Shown here: piece by piece, positions 9,250 through 18,409 of the stretch
Numbering within the stretch: position 1 is the first letter of the stretch
Layout of the letters: each line of letters starts with the position of its first letter
DNA from: Methylohalobius sp964654415
GTDB taxonomy: Bacteria; Pseudomonadota; Gammaproteobacteria; Methylococcales; Methylothermaceae
NCBI GenBank assembly: GCA_964654415.1
Contig: CAZZIP010000010.1
Coordinates: 23,018 to 87,017, forward strand
Length of the DNA stretch: 64,000 nt
Reading direction: 5' to 3'
The notes under the pieces: generated by a model
What the model saw: the letters and a program-made list of their open reading frames with translations, nothing else
Databases searched by the model: none
What the model was told of the DNA's origin: nothing
Position numbers and translations under genes: made by a program

Positions 9250-10279
9250 CGCTTTCCCCTTCCGTTTTCGCATGTTCGATCAACAGCGCAGGGGGCTTCG
9301 TATCCGGCCCACGCGCTACTTTCTCTTCGATCTTGATCCCAAAGTTGCCGTTGGCGATTCCCACCCGTCCACGAAACAAGGGGATCCCCTCTGAATACAA
9401 CGTCACCTGTTCGGGAAGCTCCACCGGGAGGATATCCCCAGGCCGCAAGTCAAGCAGCTGCGCTACCGTCATTTCCTTCTCCAGCAGAATAGCGTAAACC
9501 TCCACTTGACTCTCCATGACCTCGTAATGCAGCGCCTTGCGCCAGCGTTCGTCGATGTCGCCCCGATCGCTTTGAATGCTGTCTAAGAGATCGCGGATAG
9601 GTTCGATCATGGCGTAAGGCAAAGTGATATGGAGATCTCCTCCCCCGCCCTCCAATTCGATATGGACGGTGGAATTGATCACGATGTCCGAGGGACTGAC
9701 GATGTTGGCAAACTGGGGGTTGACTTCCGAATGGATGTATTCCGGCTGAATGTCCATCACCGGCCTCCATGCCTCGCGCAAGTCTTTGAACGCTAAATCC
9801 AAAAGGATTCGGATCAGCCGAAGTTCCATTGGGGTAAACTCGCGACCCTCCACTTTGTTGTAGAACCGGCCGTTGCCGCCGAAATAATTGTCCACTGCGG
9901 TAAACACCAGCGTCGGATCCATGACAATCAGCGCCCGGCCACGCAGCGGTTTGAGCCGAATCAGATTCAGATTGGTCGGGACGAATTGGCTGTGGATGAA
10001 CTCCGAGAACTTGAGCACCTGGGTACCGGCGATGGAGACTTCTGCCGTCCGCCGCAGAAGATTGAACAGGCTGATCCGGAAATAGCGGGAGAAACGCTCA
10101 TTGATCATATCCAGGGTGGGCATCCTCCCCCGCACGATGCGGTCCTGACTGGAGAAATCGTAGGGATGAATTTCCCCATCAGAAAACGGCTGATCAGCAC
10201 TGGTTTCGATCTTGCCCTCATCGACGCCGTGGAGCAAGGCGTCGATCTCTTCCTGCGACAGCAAATCGTCAAACGCCAT
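9242..10279 (-). CDS. fliM: Flagellar motor switch protein FliM
   Basis: FliM links phospho-CheY to rotor reversal. The 345-residue protein has the N-terminal CheY-binding peptide (DLLSQEEIDALLHGVD), the middle CheC-like domain with the torque-ring GGXG loop (NYFGGNGRFYNKVEGREFT), and a C-terminal SpoA domain that contacts FliN (LLDLRPGDILPVE). It sits three bases after fliL. Confidence 0.96.
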   Translation of the reverse strand: MAFDDLLSQEEIDALLHGVDEGKIETSADQPFSDGEIHPYDFSSQDRIVRGRMPTLDMINERFSRYFRISLFNLLRRTAEVSIAGTQVLKFSEFIHSQFVPTNLNLIRLKPLRGRALIVMDPTLVFTAVDNYFGGNGRFYNKVEGREFTPMELRLIRILLDLAFKDLREAWRPVMDIQPEYIHSEVNPQFANIVSPSDIVINSTVHIELEGGGGDLHITLPYAMIEPIRDLLDSIQSDRGDIDERWRKALHYEVMESQVEVYAILLEKEMTVAQLLDLRPGDILPVELPEQVTLYSEGIPLFRGRVGIANGNFGIKIEEKVARGPDTKPPALLIEHAKTEGESDE

Positions 10280-10282
10280 TGT

Positions 10283-10780
10283 CTACTGCATCACGAACTG
10301 GGTAAAAAACACTGCCTCTAAGCTCCCTCCTTGAGCTTGCTCAGCAAGAAGTTTTTCGATTTCCTGAAGTGCCTTTTGGCGCAACGCTTCTTTGCCTGCG
10401 GCAGATTGCAGCTCCTCGGGTCGGCTGCGGGCCAAAAGCAGAAGCACATTGTTACGTAGCATAGGAGTGTGCTGTTTGAGCGCCTGTGCCGTTTTTTCGT
10501 CGAAACTTAAGAGACTGAAACCGACCTGGAGCAGGCGGGCAGTTTCGTTGGGAGGAAAATTGACAATAAACGGCTCAAGCTCGTAAAAATAGGCCTGTTT
10601 ACTAGGAGCAGGGGCAGCCTGTTGCGCTTGGGCTTTGCCAAATTGGATGGTGCCGGTAAAGTACAGCCCGGCGGCCGCTCCAACCAACAGCACCAAAATC
10701 GATGCCAAAGCAATGACGATCCATTTTGTCTTTGCCGATTTTTGGTCCACGCCTAAATCCAAATCTTCTTTTCCCGCCAT
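10283..10780 (-). CDS. fliL: Flagellar basal-body protein FliL
   Basis: FliL is a bitopic inner-membrane protein that surrounds the stator units and raises motor torque. From the ATG at 10780, with GGGAGG seven bases upstream, it is 165 residues. It has a short charged cytoplasmic tail, one membrane helix around residues 20-43 and a periplasmic stomatin-like domain (FYELEPFIVNFPPNE, LLLLARSRPEELQSAAGKEALR). It is the first gene of the flagellar operon and has its own predicted sigma-54 promoter. Confidence 0.93.
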   Translation of the reverse strand: MAGKEDLDLGVDQKSAKTKWIVIALASILVLLVGAAAGLYFTGTIQFGKAQAQQAAPAPSKQAYFYELEPFIVNFPPNETARLLQVGFSLLSFDEKTAQALKQHTPMLRNNVLLLLARSRPEELQSAAGKEALRQKALQEIEKLLAEQAQGGSLEAVFFTQFVMQ

Positions 10781-10805
10781 GTCGAATACCTCCCGAATAC
10801 TATCT

Positions 10806-10821
10806 AGCAATAACCGGACCA
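10806..10821 (-). promoter_or_regulatory. Predicted sigma-54 promoter for the fliL operon
   Basis: On the minus strand this reads TGGTCCG-N4-TTGCT, close to the sigma-54 consensus TGGCACG-N4-TTGCW. The invariant GG and GC are at the right spacing. Transcription would start near 10795, leaving a short leader that still includes the fliL Shine-Dalgarno. FleQ-dependent sigma-54 control of fliL operons is known in pseudomonads and vibrios. No activator gene is in the window. Confidence 0.6.
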
Positions 10822-10937
10822 ATGATTAAAGCTATTAACATCAATTACTTGCTTGGTCGCCAGATACTATCGGGCGTCAACGATCCGGCGTCTCGAAGAA
10901 TGGCGGTCGAGAAGATGACGGCAGTCGATACCAAGTC

Positions 10938-10973
10938 TAAAAAACACACAACCCTTCCCCATGAGGGAAAGGG
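10938..10973 (-). terminator. Rho-independent terminator after fimV
   Basis: On the minus strand a nine-pair stem (CCCTTTCCC/GGGGAAGGG, one G-T pair, loop TCAT) is followed by a T-rich run. It lies about 65 bases after the fimV stop and separates that transcript from the fliL operon. Confidence 0.75.
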
Positions 10974-11036
10974 ACTTAAGGAGAAAAGAGAAAACTTCTG
11001 CGGGTCAGCGTTAGCTGCGCTTAAAGGATGGTGGCT

Positions 11037-13370
11037 TTAAGAAGTTAAGCCTAATTTATCTAGTAGCGTTTTGGCTTCCTGCTTTTGTTTTTCGCTCCCA
11101 CGGGCGAAAACTTCTTCCAGAATCTCCTTGGCCGCATCTACGTCTTCCATGTCCACATAAGCCCGGGCTAAATCCAGTTTGGTATCTAGTTCATCCATGT
11201 CGGTCAGATCGAAACCCTCATGATCTGACGCTTCTTCTGGTAAGTCGCTCACTACAAATGAAATCTCTGACTCGGACGCATCCTCGGCTGGATTTTCCAG
11301 GTGGAAGGAAAAAGCAACTTCCTGGTTGTTTTCCTCGACTATCGCCGGTTTTGGTGAATCAACGCCTTTTTTAGGAATTCCCAAATCAAAATCGCTCAGG
11401 TTGAACTCCAATGCGTTGCTATCTTCAGAGGGTTGCTTTTCAAAAGTGGAGGTTGTCTGCGCCGCCTCCTCAAAGCCAAACTCTAAACCTGAATCCTCCC
11501 CCGCCAAAGCCCCACTGCCTGCTGTCCTGAACATCTCTTCAGAACTGGCCTTTGCCCGAACTTCATCGCCTCCGAACAAGCTCGACTGGGGACACAGCTC
11601 CCGCCCCATGTCGACAACTTTCTCCCAGAAATCAGGATCTTGGTCCGCTCCCTGGTGTTTGATCTCCTGGGCATAGGCTTCGAAAGCCGCAGAGTCATCT
11701 TTAGCATAAAAGATTTCAAGCAGCTTAAGGCGAAGTTCTGGACGTTGGGGGTCTTCCGCCAAAGCTTGGCGAATCAACTCTTCAGCTTGGTTGTATCGCC
11801 CATAGGCCAGATAGACATCGGCCTCTGCGAGTGGATCTACAGTGACGCTCTCCCCTTCCAGGATATCGAAATCACTAGGGGTAAACTCGCTCAGGAAGGA
11901 ACTCTCGGCTACCTCGATACCACTCATCCCCGCCGCTGCCGGAGCCGTACCAACCGTATCTTCATCGGCTTTTTGACTATCCTGCTGATCCATCCCGACA
12001 AGCAAACTGTCGGCCTGACTCTCCGCTGCCTGACGTCGCTGCCAGATCATCCAGCCAGCAATCCCGAGCAGGATCAGGCTTCCTCCCCCCAAAAATAGAT
12101 AGAACGGTTCATCTAGCCATTCGCCCGGCAGGAAGTGCTCTTCCGCGGCTGATTTTTCCACCGCCTCCGGCGCGGACACAGGCTTTAATCCGGCTTTTTC
12201 TGTTACAACCGGCTTCTGCGCAGCAGTCTGTGCCGGCTTAGTTTCCTGAGCCGGAGTAATATCCGCGCCAATCTCGCCGGCTCCCTCGGAAGGAGAGGGC
12301 TGAACGGCGTTTTCGGATTGCTCTGCTTGCGCCTCTAGTTTTGCAAGCTCGGCTTGCCTCAACTCGAGTAACGCTAACTTCCCCTCTAAGGCTTCGAGTC
12401 TGGCTTTGAGGGCCTCGTTCTCTTGCTTTAAAGATTCAAGTACGGCTTGGGTCTGCGGATCGCTTTGGGTTGGCCCCTCCACCACGGGCGCCTCCAGCTG
12501 CCCAGGCGTCAATTCCGCCTCCTTAGGCGCTTCTAGCTTCAGCTTAGCCTGTGCAGGGACATCCTCGGTCGGTTCCTGCCCCGAGGTCGGATGGGCTTCA
12601 GGCCCAGGTGCCCGCTGCGCCAGCCAAGTTTGATATTGTCGTTGAAACTCCCATCTGGCCTGAGCGGGAGAGAGCTCAACTAGCGCCTCCCGGTCCGGTA
12701 TCCTCAGGATTACCCCAGCCTTAAGGGTATTGATATTGACCTCTGAGAAAGCCTCTGGATTGGCCTTGAACAAGGCCATAGCCATCTGCTCGGCAGTCAC
12801 CCCAGGCGACTTTAGACGGTTTGCGATCGCCCATAGCGACTCGCCCCTTGCGACTGGTCCGTATTGCGAGCCATCGGCTTCGACTTTGGCGTCGCCTTCT
12901 TCGTCGGGGTCCGTGCGCTCGATCCGAGTCTGGGCCGCTTCGGGCAACGCTTGAGCCGGCCTGACCGTTTCGGCAAACATCAAAGGCGGATCAAGCAACA
13001 CCGTAAATTCGCGTAGCATCCTCCCTTGCGGCCATTCTACCTCCAGCAAAAAATCCAGATATGGCTCGCGAATCACCTCGTTGGAGGTAATTTGTATAAC
13101 GATCGAACCATCTGCCTTGTGGATCGGTTTAAAGCGCAAATTCGCGAGGTAATAAGGTCGAGTCAAACCGGCTTTAGCAAAAGCCGTCGCTGAGGCTACA
13201 TTTACCCGAATCTGGGAAACGTCCTCACCTGAAGCAGCTAGGATGGGAATCTCTGCCAGAAGCTTCTGATTGAGCGCCGAGTGCAACTTGATCTCGCCTA
13301 AACCTAAGGCATTCACGCCGGCTGGCGTAATTGCGCTTACCACCGCCAGGGTCGTTGCGAATTTGCGCAC
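11037..13370 (-). CDS. fimV: FimV/HubP-family polar scaffold protein
   Basis: FimV/HubP proteins are large inner-membrane proteins that bind peptidoglycan and organise the cell pole, affecting type IV pili, chemotaxis arrays and flagella. The 777-residue protein starts with GTG after AAGGAG. In order it has a signal peptide, the FimV N-terminal domain (LGEIKLHSALNQKLLAEIPI), a LysM domain near 173-225 (GPVARGESLWAIANRL), a coiled-coil and acidic linker, one membrane helix near 425, and an acidic cytoplasmic part. The part ends in the conserved FimV C-terminal TPR-like motif (LDTKLDLARAYVDMEDVDAAKEIL). asd is directly upstream, as in many gammaproteobacteria. The truA that often follows fimV is absent. 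Confidence 0.93.
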   Translation of the reverse strand: MRKFATTLAVVSAITPAGVNALGLGEIKLHSALNQKLLAEIPILAASGEDVSQIRVNVASATAFAKAGLTRPYYLANLRFKPIHKADGSIVIQITSNEVIREPYLDFLLEVEWPQGRMLREFTVLLDPPLMFAETVRPAQALPEAAQTRIERTDPDEEGDAKVEADGSQYGPVARGESLWAIANRLKSPGVTAEQMAMALFKANPEAFSEVNINTLKAGVILRIPDREALVELSPAQARWEFQRQYQTWLAQRAPGPEAHPTSGQEPTEDVPAQAKLKLEAPKEAELTPGQLEAPVVEGPTQSDPQTQAVLESLKQENEALKARLEALEGKLALLELRQAELAKLEAQAEQSENAVQPSPSEGAGEIGADITPAQETKPAQTAAQKPVVTEKAGLKPVSAPEAVEKSAAEEHFLPGEWLDEPFYLFLGGGSLILLGIAGWMIWQRRQAAESQADSLLVGMDQQDSQKADEDTVGTAPAAAGMSGIEVAESSFLSEFTPSDFDILEGESVTVDPLAEADVYLAYGRYNQAEELIRQALAEDPQRPELRLKLLEIFYAKDDSAAFEAYAQEIKHQGADQDPDFWEKVVDMGRELCPQSSLFGGDEVRAKASSEEMFRTAGSGALAGEDSGLEFGFEEAAQTTSTFEKQPSEDSNALEFNLSDFDLGIPKKGVDSPKPAIVEENNQEVAFSFHLENPAEDASESEISFVVSDLPEEASDHEGFDLTDMDELDTKLDLARAYVDMEDVDAAKEILEEVFARGSEKQKQEAKTLLDKLGLTS

Positions 13371-13413
13371 CTTGGGTCTCCTTTAAAATCTTGTCTTCCC
13401 TGATAAGCATAGT

Positions 13414-14436
13414 TCAAATATATTTTTTGACTAGGAGCTCGGCGATCTGGACGCTATTTAAAGCGGCTCCTTTGCGCACGTTATCGGCAACCACCCACAG
13501 ATTCAGGCCGCGTGGGTGCGAGATGTCCTCCCGAATCCTGCCCACATAGACCGGATCTCTGCCAGCCGCCTCGGTCACTGCAGTGGGATAACCTCCAGGC
13601 TTGCGCTCGTCGACCACTACTACTCCAGGTGTTTGTTCGAGCAGGCGGCGCGCCTCCTCGGCGCTGATTTTTTCCCGAGTCTCTATGTGCACTGCTTCGC
13701 TGTGGCCATAGAATACCGGTACCCGAACGGCAGTCGGATTCACTTTGATGGTATCGTCACCCAAAATCTTGCGGGTCTCCCACACCATCTTCATTTCCTC
13801 CTTGGTGTAGCCGTTGTCCAAAAAGACGTCAATGTGGGGCAGAACGTTGAACGCGATCTGCTTAGGGTAAACCTTGGGAACGATCGGTTTGCCGTTGAGG
13901 AGCTGAGCGGTCTGCACGGCCAACTCCTCGATCGCTTCTTTGCCGGATCCGGAAACCGATTGATAGGTACAGACGTTGATACGCTCGATGCCGACAGCGT
14001 CGTAAATGGGCTTTAGTGCCACCACCATTTGAATGGTAGAACAATTAGGGTTGGCGATGATGCCCCGGTTGGTATAGGCCGCAAGGTCCCCTGGATTGAC
14101 CTCTGGCACTACCAAAGGAATATCATTGTCGTAACGGAACTGGGAGGTATTGTCGATCACGATGCAGCCAGCTGCGGCGGCCTTAGGGGCATATTCGGCT
14201 GAAACCGCAGCCCCTGCCGAAAACAAGCCGATCTGGACTTGGCTGAAGTCGAACTTGGCTAGGTTCTGCACCTTGAGGGTGCGATCACCGAACTGCACCC
14301 GCTCGCCTTCAGAACGCTCGCTCGCCAAGGCGTATACTTCCCCCACTGGGAAATCCCGCTCAGCGAGGATCTCCAGCATCGCTTCTCCGACTGCGCCGGT
14401 AGCGCCCACCACCGCGACGTTGTAGACTTTGGCCAT
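13414..14436 (-). CDS. asd: Aspartate-semialdehyde dehydrogenase
   Basis: Asd reduces aspartyl phosphate to aspartate semialdehyde with NADPH, the branch step towards lysine/diaminopimelate, threonine and methionine. The 340-residue protein has the GATGAVGEAMLEIL nucleotide motif at the N-terminus and the active-site Cys in NPNCSTIQ. It also has the substrate-binding VPVFYGHSEAVH block. It is the last gene of a leuC-leuD-leuB-asd run, 11 bases after leuB. Confidence 0.96.
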   Translation of the reverse strand: MAKVYNVAVVGATGAVGEAMLEILAERDFPVGEVYALASERSEGERVQFGDRTLKVQNLAKFDFSQVQIGLFSAGAAVSAEYAPKAAAAGCIVIDNTSQFRYDNDIPLVVPEVNPGDLAAYTNRGIIANPNCSTIQMVVALKPIYDAVGIERINVCTYQSVSGSGKEAIEELAVQTAQLLNGKPIVPKVYPKQIAFNVLPHIDVFLDNGYTKEEMKMVWETRKILGDDTIKVNPTAVRVPVFYGHSEAVHIETREKISAEEARRLLEQTPGVVVVDERKPGGYPTAVTEAAGRDPVYVGRIREDISHPRGLNLWVVADNVRKGAALNSVQIAELLVKKYI

Positions 14437-14447
14437 TCTCCCCTCCT

Positions 14448-15539
14448 TTAACTAGCTTGGGATCGCAAATGCGCTACGACTTGATCCCCCATCTCCGAGG
14501 TGCTGACCTTGCGCGTGCCTGGAGAATAGATGTCGACAGTTCGCACCCCGGCGCTCAGAGCAGCGTCCACCGCCCGCTCTATCCTCAAGGCCGTGGTCTC
14601 ATCGCCCAAGGTGTAGCGGAAGAGCATCGCCAGCGACAGGATGGTCGCCAAGGGGTTGGCCAGGTTTTTGCCGGCAATGTCAGGCGCGCTGCCGTGGATA
14701 GGTTCGTACATCCCCTTGCCGGATTCGTTCAAAGACGCCGACGGCAACATGCCGATCGAACCGGTGAGCATGGCTGCGCAGTCCGACAGGATATCTCCGA
14801 ACAGATTGGTGGTCACGATCACGTCGAACTGTTTGGGGGCACGCACAAGCTGCATCGCCGCGTTGTCCACATACAGATGGGTCAAGGCCACCTCAGGATA
14901 GTCTTTGCCTACCTCGGTCACTACCTGGCGCCAAAGCTCGGTGGTTTCGAGCACATTGGCCTTGTCTACTGAGCACAGCTTGCGCTTACGCGAACTAGCA
15001 AGATCAAACGCCACGCGAGCAATGCGGCGGATCTCTTGCTCGCTGTAGATCATGGTGTTGATTCCAACCCGCTCGCCGTTTTCCAGGGTACGAATGCCGC
15101 GCGGCTCGCCGAAATACACATCGCCGGTCAACTCGCGCACGATCATAATGTCTAAACCTTCGATCACCTCCGGCCTCAAAGTCGAGGCACCGATCAGCTG
15201 GGGATGCAGCACCGCCGGGCGCAGGTTGGCAAACAAACCAAGTTCAGAGCGCAGTCCCAGAAGCGCCCGCTCAGGCCGCAAAGAATACTCCAAAGGTTCC
15301 CACTTAGGTCCTCCTACCGCCCCCAACAGGACAGCATCGGCGGCTTTGGCAAGTTCTAAAGTCTGCTTCGGCAAAGGGTGCCCTGCCGCATCGTAAGCTG
15401 CTCCCCCTACTAGAGCCTGCTCGGTCTCCACCGCCACGCCAAACTCCTGGCGCAAGCAGTCTAAAACCTTCATCGCCTCGCCGACGATCTCCGGACCGAT
15501 GCCGTCTCCTGGCAAAACTGCAATCTTTTTCGTTGCCAT
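14448..15539 (-). CDS. leuB: 3-isopropylmalate dehydrogenase
   Basis: LeuB oxidises and decarboxylates 3-isopropylmalate to 2-oxoisocaproate in leucine synthesis. The 363-residue length is standard. PGDGIGPEI at the N-terminus, the RELTGDVYFGEPRGI loop and the NLFGDILSDCAAMLTGSIGMLPSASL signature identify the family. It lies 16 bases after leuD. Confidence 0.96.
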   Translation of the reverse strand: MATKKIAVLPGDGIGPEIVGEAMKVLDCLRQEFGVAVETEQALVGGAAYDAAGHPLPKQTLELAKAADAVLLGAVGGPKWEPLEYSLRPERALLGLRSELGLFANLRPAVLHPQLIGASTLRPEVIEGLDIMIVRELTGDVYFGEPRGIRTLENGERVGINTMIYSEQEIRRIARVAFDLASSRKRKLCSVDKANVLETTELWRQVVTEVGKDYPEVALTHLYVDNAAMQLVRAPKQFDVIVTTNLFGDILSDCAAMLTGSIGMLPSASLNESGKGMYEPIHGSAPDIAGKNLANPLATILSLAMLFRYTLGDETTALRIERAVDAALSAGVRTVDIYSPGTRKVSTSEMGDQVVAHLRSQAS

Positions 15540-15555
15540 AACTCCTCGTCAAGCT

Positions 15556-16191
15556 TTACGCTGAAAACAGCCAAGGTGCGTTTTTCTGCCTTTGTTCCTC
15601 AAAAACGCGAATTTGATCGGCGTGTTCCAAAGTCAAGGCAATGTCGTCTAAACCTTCCAAAAGGCGCCTTTTGCGTGAGGGATCAATGGCAAAATAAAGC
15701 ACCGTACCGTCCGGTTTGGCGATGGTTTGGGACTCTAAATCTATGTCCAACTTATAGCCTGGACCTACTTCCTGAAACATCTTATCGACCTCCTCAGCAC
15801 CCAAAACGATGGGCAAGAGGCCATTTTTAAAACAGTTGTTGTAAAAAATGTCGGCAAAGCTCGGCGCGATGATCACCCGGATGCCGTAGTCGTAAAGCGC
15901 CCAGGGAGCGTGCTCGCGCGAGGAACCGCAACCGAAGTTCTCACGCGTTAAGAGAATTTGGCCGCCTTGGTATTCCGGCCGATTGAGGACAAAATCGGGA
16001 TTTTTCGGTCGATTCGTGCAATCCATGTCCGGCTCGCCGCGATCGAGATACCGCCATTCGTCGAATAGGAACGGCCCAAAACCGGTGCGGCGGATGGATT
16101 TTAAAAACTGTTTTGGGATGATAGCGTCGGTGTCCACGTTGGCCCGATCCAACGGGATCACCTGGGAAGTCAGGCGTTTGAAAGCTTGCAT
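15556..16191 (-). CDS. leuD: 3-isopropylmalate dehydratase small subunit
   Basis: LeuD pairs with LeuC to isomerise 2- to 3-isopropylmalate. The frame is open to 16350 inside leuC, but the ATG at 16191, one base past the leuC stop, gives 211 residues beginning MQAFKRLTSQVIPLDRANVDTDAIIP, the normal LeuD start. The LTRENFGCGSSREHAPWAL swivel-domain signature is present. Confidence 0.96.
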   Translation of the reverse strand: MQAFKRLTSQVIPLDRANVDTDAIIPKQFLKSIRRTGFGPFLFDEWRYLDRGEPDMDCTNRPKNPDFVLNRPEYQGGQILLTRENFGCGSSREHAPWALYDYGIRVIIAPSFADIFYNNCFKNGLLPIVLGAEEVDKMFQEVGPGYKLDIDLESQTIAKPDGTVLYFAIDPSRKRRLLEGLDDIALTLEHADQIRVFEEQRQKNAPWLFSA

Positions 16192-16192
16192 T

Positions 16193-17593
16193 TTAAAAAT
16201 TCCTAACGTCGACGAAATGCCCAGCGATAGCCGCCGCTGCCGCCATGGCCGGACTGACCAAATGGGTGCGGCCACCGAAACCCTGACGGCCTTCAAAATT
16301 GCGGTTGGAAGTGGAGGCGCAGCGCTCACCCGGCTCCAAGCGATCAGCATTCATGGCCAAACACATGGAACAGCCAGGATCGCGCCATTCGAACCCGGCG
16401 GCGCGGAAAATTCGGTCCAGTCCTTCGGCCTCGGCCTGAGCCTTTACTTGCCCGGAACCTGGCACGACCAAACCCAGCTTGATGTTGGGGGCCAACTTGC
16501 GTCCTTTGATCACTGAAGCGGCCGCGCGCAGATCCTCAATCCGCGAGTTGGTACAAGAACCAATGAACACCTTGTCGAGGTAAATCTCCTGAATCGGCGT
16601 GCCAGGCTTGAGACCCATGTATTCCAGCGCCCGCTCCATTCCCCTCCTGCGAACGGGGTCGGGTTCTGCAGCTGGGTCTGGCACCACCCCTGTGACCGGA
16701 ACGACCATCTCAGGCGAGGTTCCCCAAGTGACCTGAGGTTCGATCGAGCGGGCGTCAAACTCCACCACCTGGTCGAAGTAGGCATCCTCGTCGCTGCGGA
16801 GCCTCCGCCAGGCGACCACCGCCTGATCCCAAAGCCTCCCCTTAGGCGCCTGCGGCCGTCCGGCGAGATACTCGATCGTCGCATCGTCCACGGCGACGAG
16901 ACCCGATCGAGCACCAGCCTCGATGGCCATGTTGCACACCGTCATCCGTCCCTCGATCGATAGTGCGGAGATCGCCTCACCCGCAAACTCGATGGTATAA
17001 CCGGTACCCCCCGCAGTGCCAATTTTGCCGATGATCGCAAGCACGATGTCCTTGGCAGTCACGCCGGAGCCCAGATAGCCGTTGACCTTGATCTGCATGT
17101 TTTTGGCTTTTTTCAGCCACAGACATTGAGTCGCCAGCACATGTTCGACCTCGGAGGTACCGATGCCGAAAGCCAATGCCCCCAAGGCACCGTGGGTGGA
17201 GGTGTGGGAATCGCCGCAGACCAAAGTGATTCCAGGCAGGGTGAAACCTTGTTCTGGACCCACCACGTGTACTATCCCCTGCCGCGAGTCGGCCATAGAA
17301 AAGACTGGGATGCCGAATTCGGCACAGTTTTTCTCCAAGGTTGCTACCTGGAGACGGGAGATGGGATCAGCAATGCCGCGGTCCCTATCCTTGGTGGGAA
17401 CGTTGTGGTCGGCTACGGCCAAGTTAGCCTTTGGCCGCCACGGCTTGCGCCCAGCAAGACGCAAGCCTTCAAACGCCTGGGGCGAGGTGACCTCGTGGAT
17501 CAGCTGGCGATCGATGTAAAGGAGCGAGGTGCCGTCCTCAGCGGTTAGGATGAGGTGCGCATCCCAGATTTTGTCATAGAGCGTTTTTCCCAT
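16193..17593 (-). CDS. leuC: 3-isopropylmalate dehydratase large subunit
   Basis: LeuC is the aconitase-family catalytic subunit and carries a [4Fe-4S] cluster. The 466-residue protein has the three cluster cysteines in the usual places (FIGSCTNSR and later DPGCSMCLAMN). It also has CGDSHTSTHGA and the ASTSNRNFEGRQG active-site block. It is the first gene of leuC-leuD-leuB-asd; a sigma-70-like promoter lies just upstream. Confidence 0.96.
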   Translation of the reverse strand: MGKTLYDKIWDAHLILTAEDGTSLLYIDRQLIHEVTSPQAFEGLRLAGRKPWRPKANLAVADHNVPTKDRDRGIADPISRLQVATLEKNCAEFGIPVFSMADSRQGIVHVVGPEQGFTLPGITLVCGDSHTSTHGALGALAFGIGTSEVEHVLATQCLWLKKAKNMQIKVNGYLGSGVTAKDIVLAIIGKIGTAGGTGYTIEFAGEAISALSIEGRMTVCNMAIEAGARSGLVAVDDATIEYLAGRPQAPKGRLWDQAVVAWRRLRSDEDAYFDQVVEFDARSIEPQVTWGTSPEMVVPVTGVVPDPAAEPDPVRRRGMERALEYMGLKPGTPIQEIYLDKVFIGSCTNSRIEDLRAAASVIKGRKLAPNIKLGLVVPGSGQVKAQAEAEGLDRIFRAAGFEWRDPGCSMCLAMNADRLEPGERCASTSNRNFEGRQGFGGRTHLVSPAMAAAAAIAGHFVDVRNF

Positions 17594-17622
17594 CTGTTGG
17601 CCTTAACCTTCAAAACATTTAC

Positions 17623-17651
17623 ATTGTAGGATTTCCCACCTTTCTCCACAA
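17623..17651 (-). promoter_or_regulatory. Predicted sigma-70 promoter for leuCDB, with overlapping dyad
   Basis: On the minus strand TTGTGG, a 17-base spacer and TACAAT lie about 30 bases before the leuC start. An inverted repeat (CCACCTT, 12-base loop, AAGGTGG) spans the -35 element at roughly 17637-17663 and could be an operator. The -35 is weak, so confidence is moderate. Confidence 0.45.
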
Positions 17652-17716
17652 TCGAAGGTGGAATTTTCGACCCCCTACTGTGAAAGAAGTTGCGCTCGAT
17701 TCACAGCTGCAATCTG

Positions 17717-18367
17717 CTAAACGCCCTCTAAGACTTGCAAGATCCGGGCACGGACTGCTTCCAGGCTGCCAATTCCTGATACGGTGGCAAACTTGACTTT
17801 GCCCTCTTGCGCGCGCCGGCGGTAGAAATCGACGAGCGGCGCGGTCTGGCGTTGGTAGACTTCAAGCCGCTTGCGCACCGTTTCTTCGCGGTCGTCATCA
17901 CGCTGAATCAATGGCTCACCCGTAATATCATCTTTGCAATCTTGCTTAGGTGGACAGTACAAGAGATGATAAACTCGCCCAGAGCCCGGATGCACGCGGC
18001 GGCCGCTTAAGCGCTTGACGATCTCGTCAGAGGGCACTTCGAGTTCTAGGACCCAATCCAAGTCCACGCCCATTTTCTCCAGGCCCTCGGCCTGAGCAAT
18101 GGTGCGGGGAAAACCATCGAGCAGGAACCCATTAGCACAATCGGGCTGAGCGATACGCTCTTTGACTAGCTCAAAGATGATGGCGTCCGGTACCAACTCC
18201 CCGGCGTCCATGATCGCCTTGGCCCGTTTACCCAGTTCTGTCCCCGCCTGAACCGCCGCCCGCAACATATCCCCGGTTGAAATCTGCGGAATGCCATAAC
18301 GTTCACAGATAAATCGGGCTTGCGTTCCCTTGCCGGAACCCGGTGCCCCCAACAACACAATTCTCAT
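17717..18367 (-). CDS. adk: Adenylate kinase
   Basis: Adk interconverts ATP + AMP and 2 ADP. From the ATG at 18367 (AAGGAG upstream) it is 216 residues, with P-loop GAPGSGKGTQ, the AMP-binding STGDMLRAA and GFLLDGFPRT motifs, and a long-form LID. The LID (CPPKQDCKDDITG) keeps only two cysteines, so it is unlikely to bind zinc through four ligands. Confidence 0.96.
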   Translation of the reverse strand: MRIVLLGAPGSGKGTQARFICERYGIPQISTGDMLRAAVQAGTELGKRAKAIMDAGELVPDAIIFELVKERIAQPDCANGFLLDGFPRTIAQAEGLEKMGVDLDWVLELEVPSDEIVKRLSGRRVHPGSGRVYHLLYCPPKQDCKDDITGEPLIQRDDDREETVRKRLEVYQRQTAPLVDFYRRRAQEGKVKFATVSGIGSLEAVRARILQVLEGV

Positions 18368-18409
18368 CGCAGCTCCTTCAAAAAATATGCTTAAGCTCAA
18401 CCAAACCCC

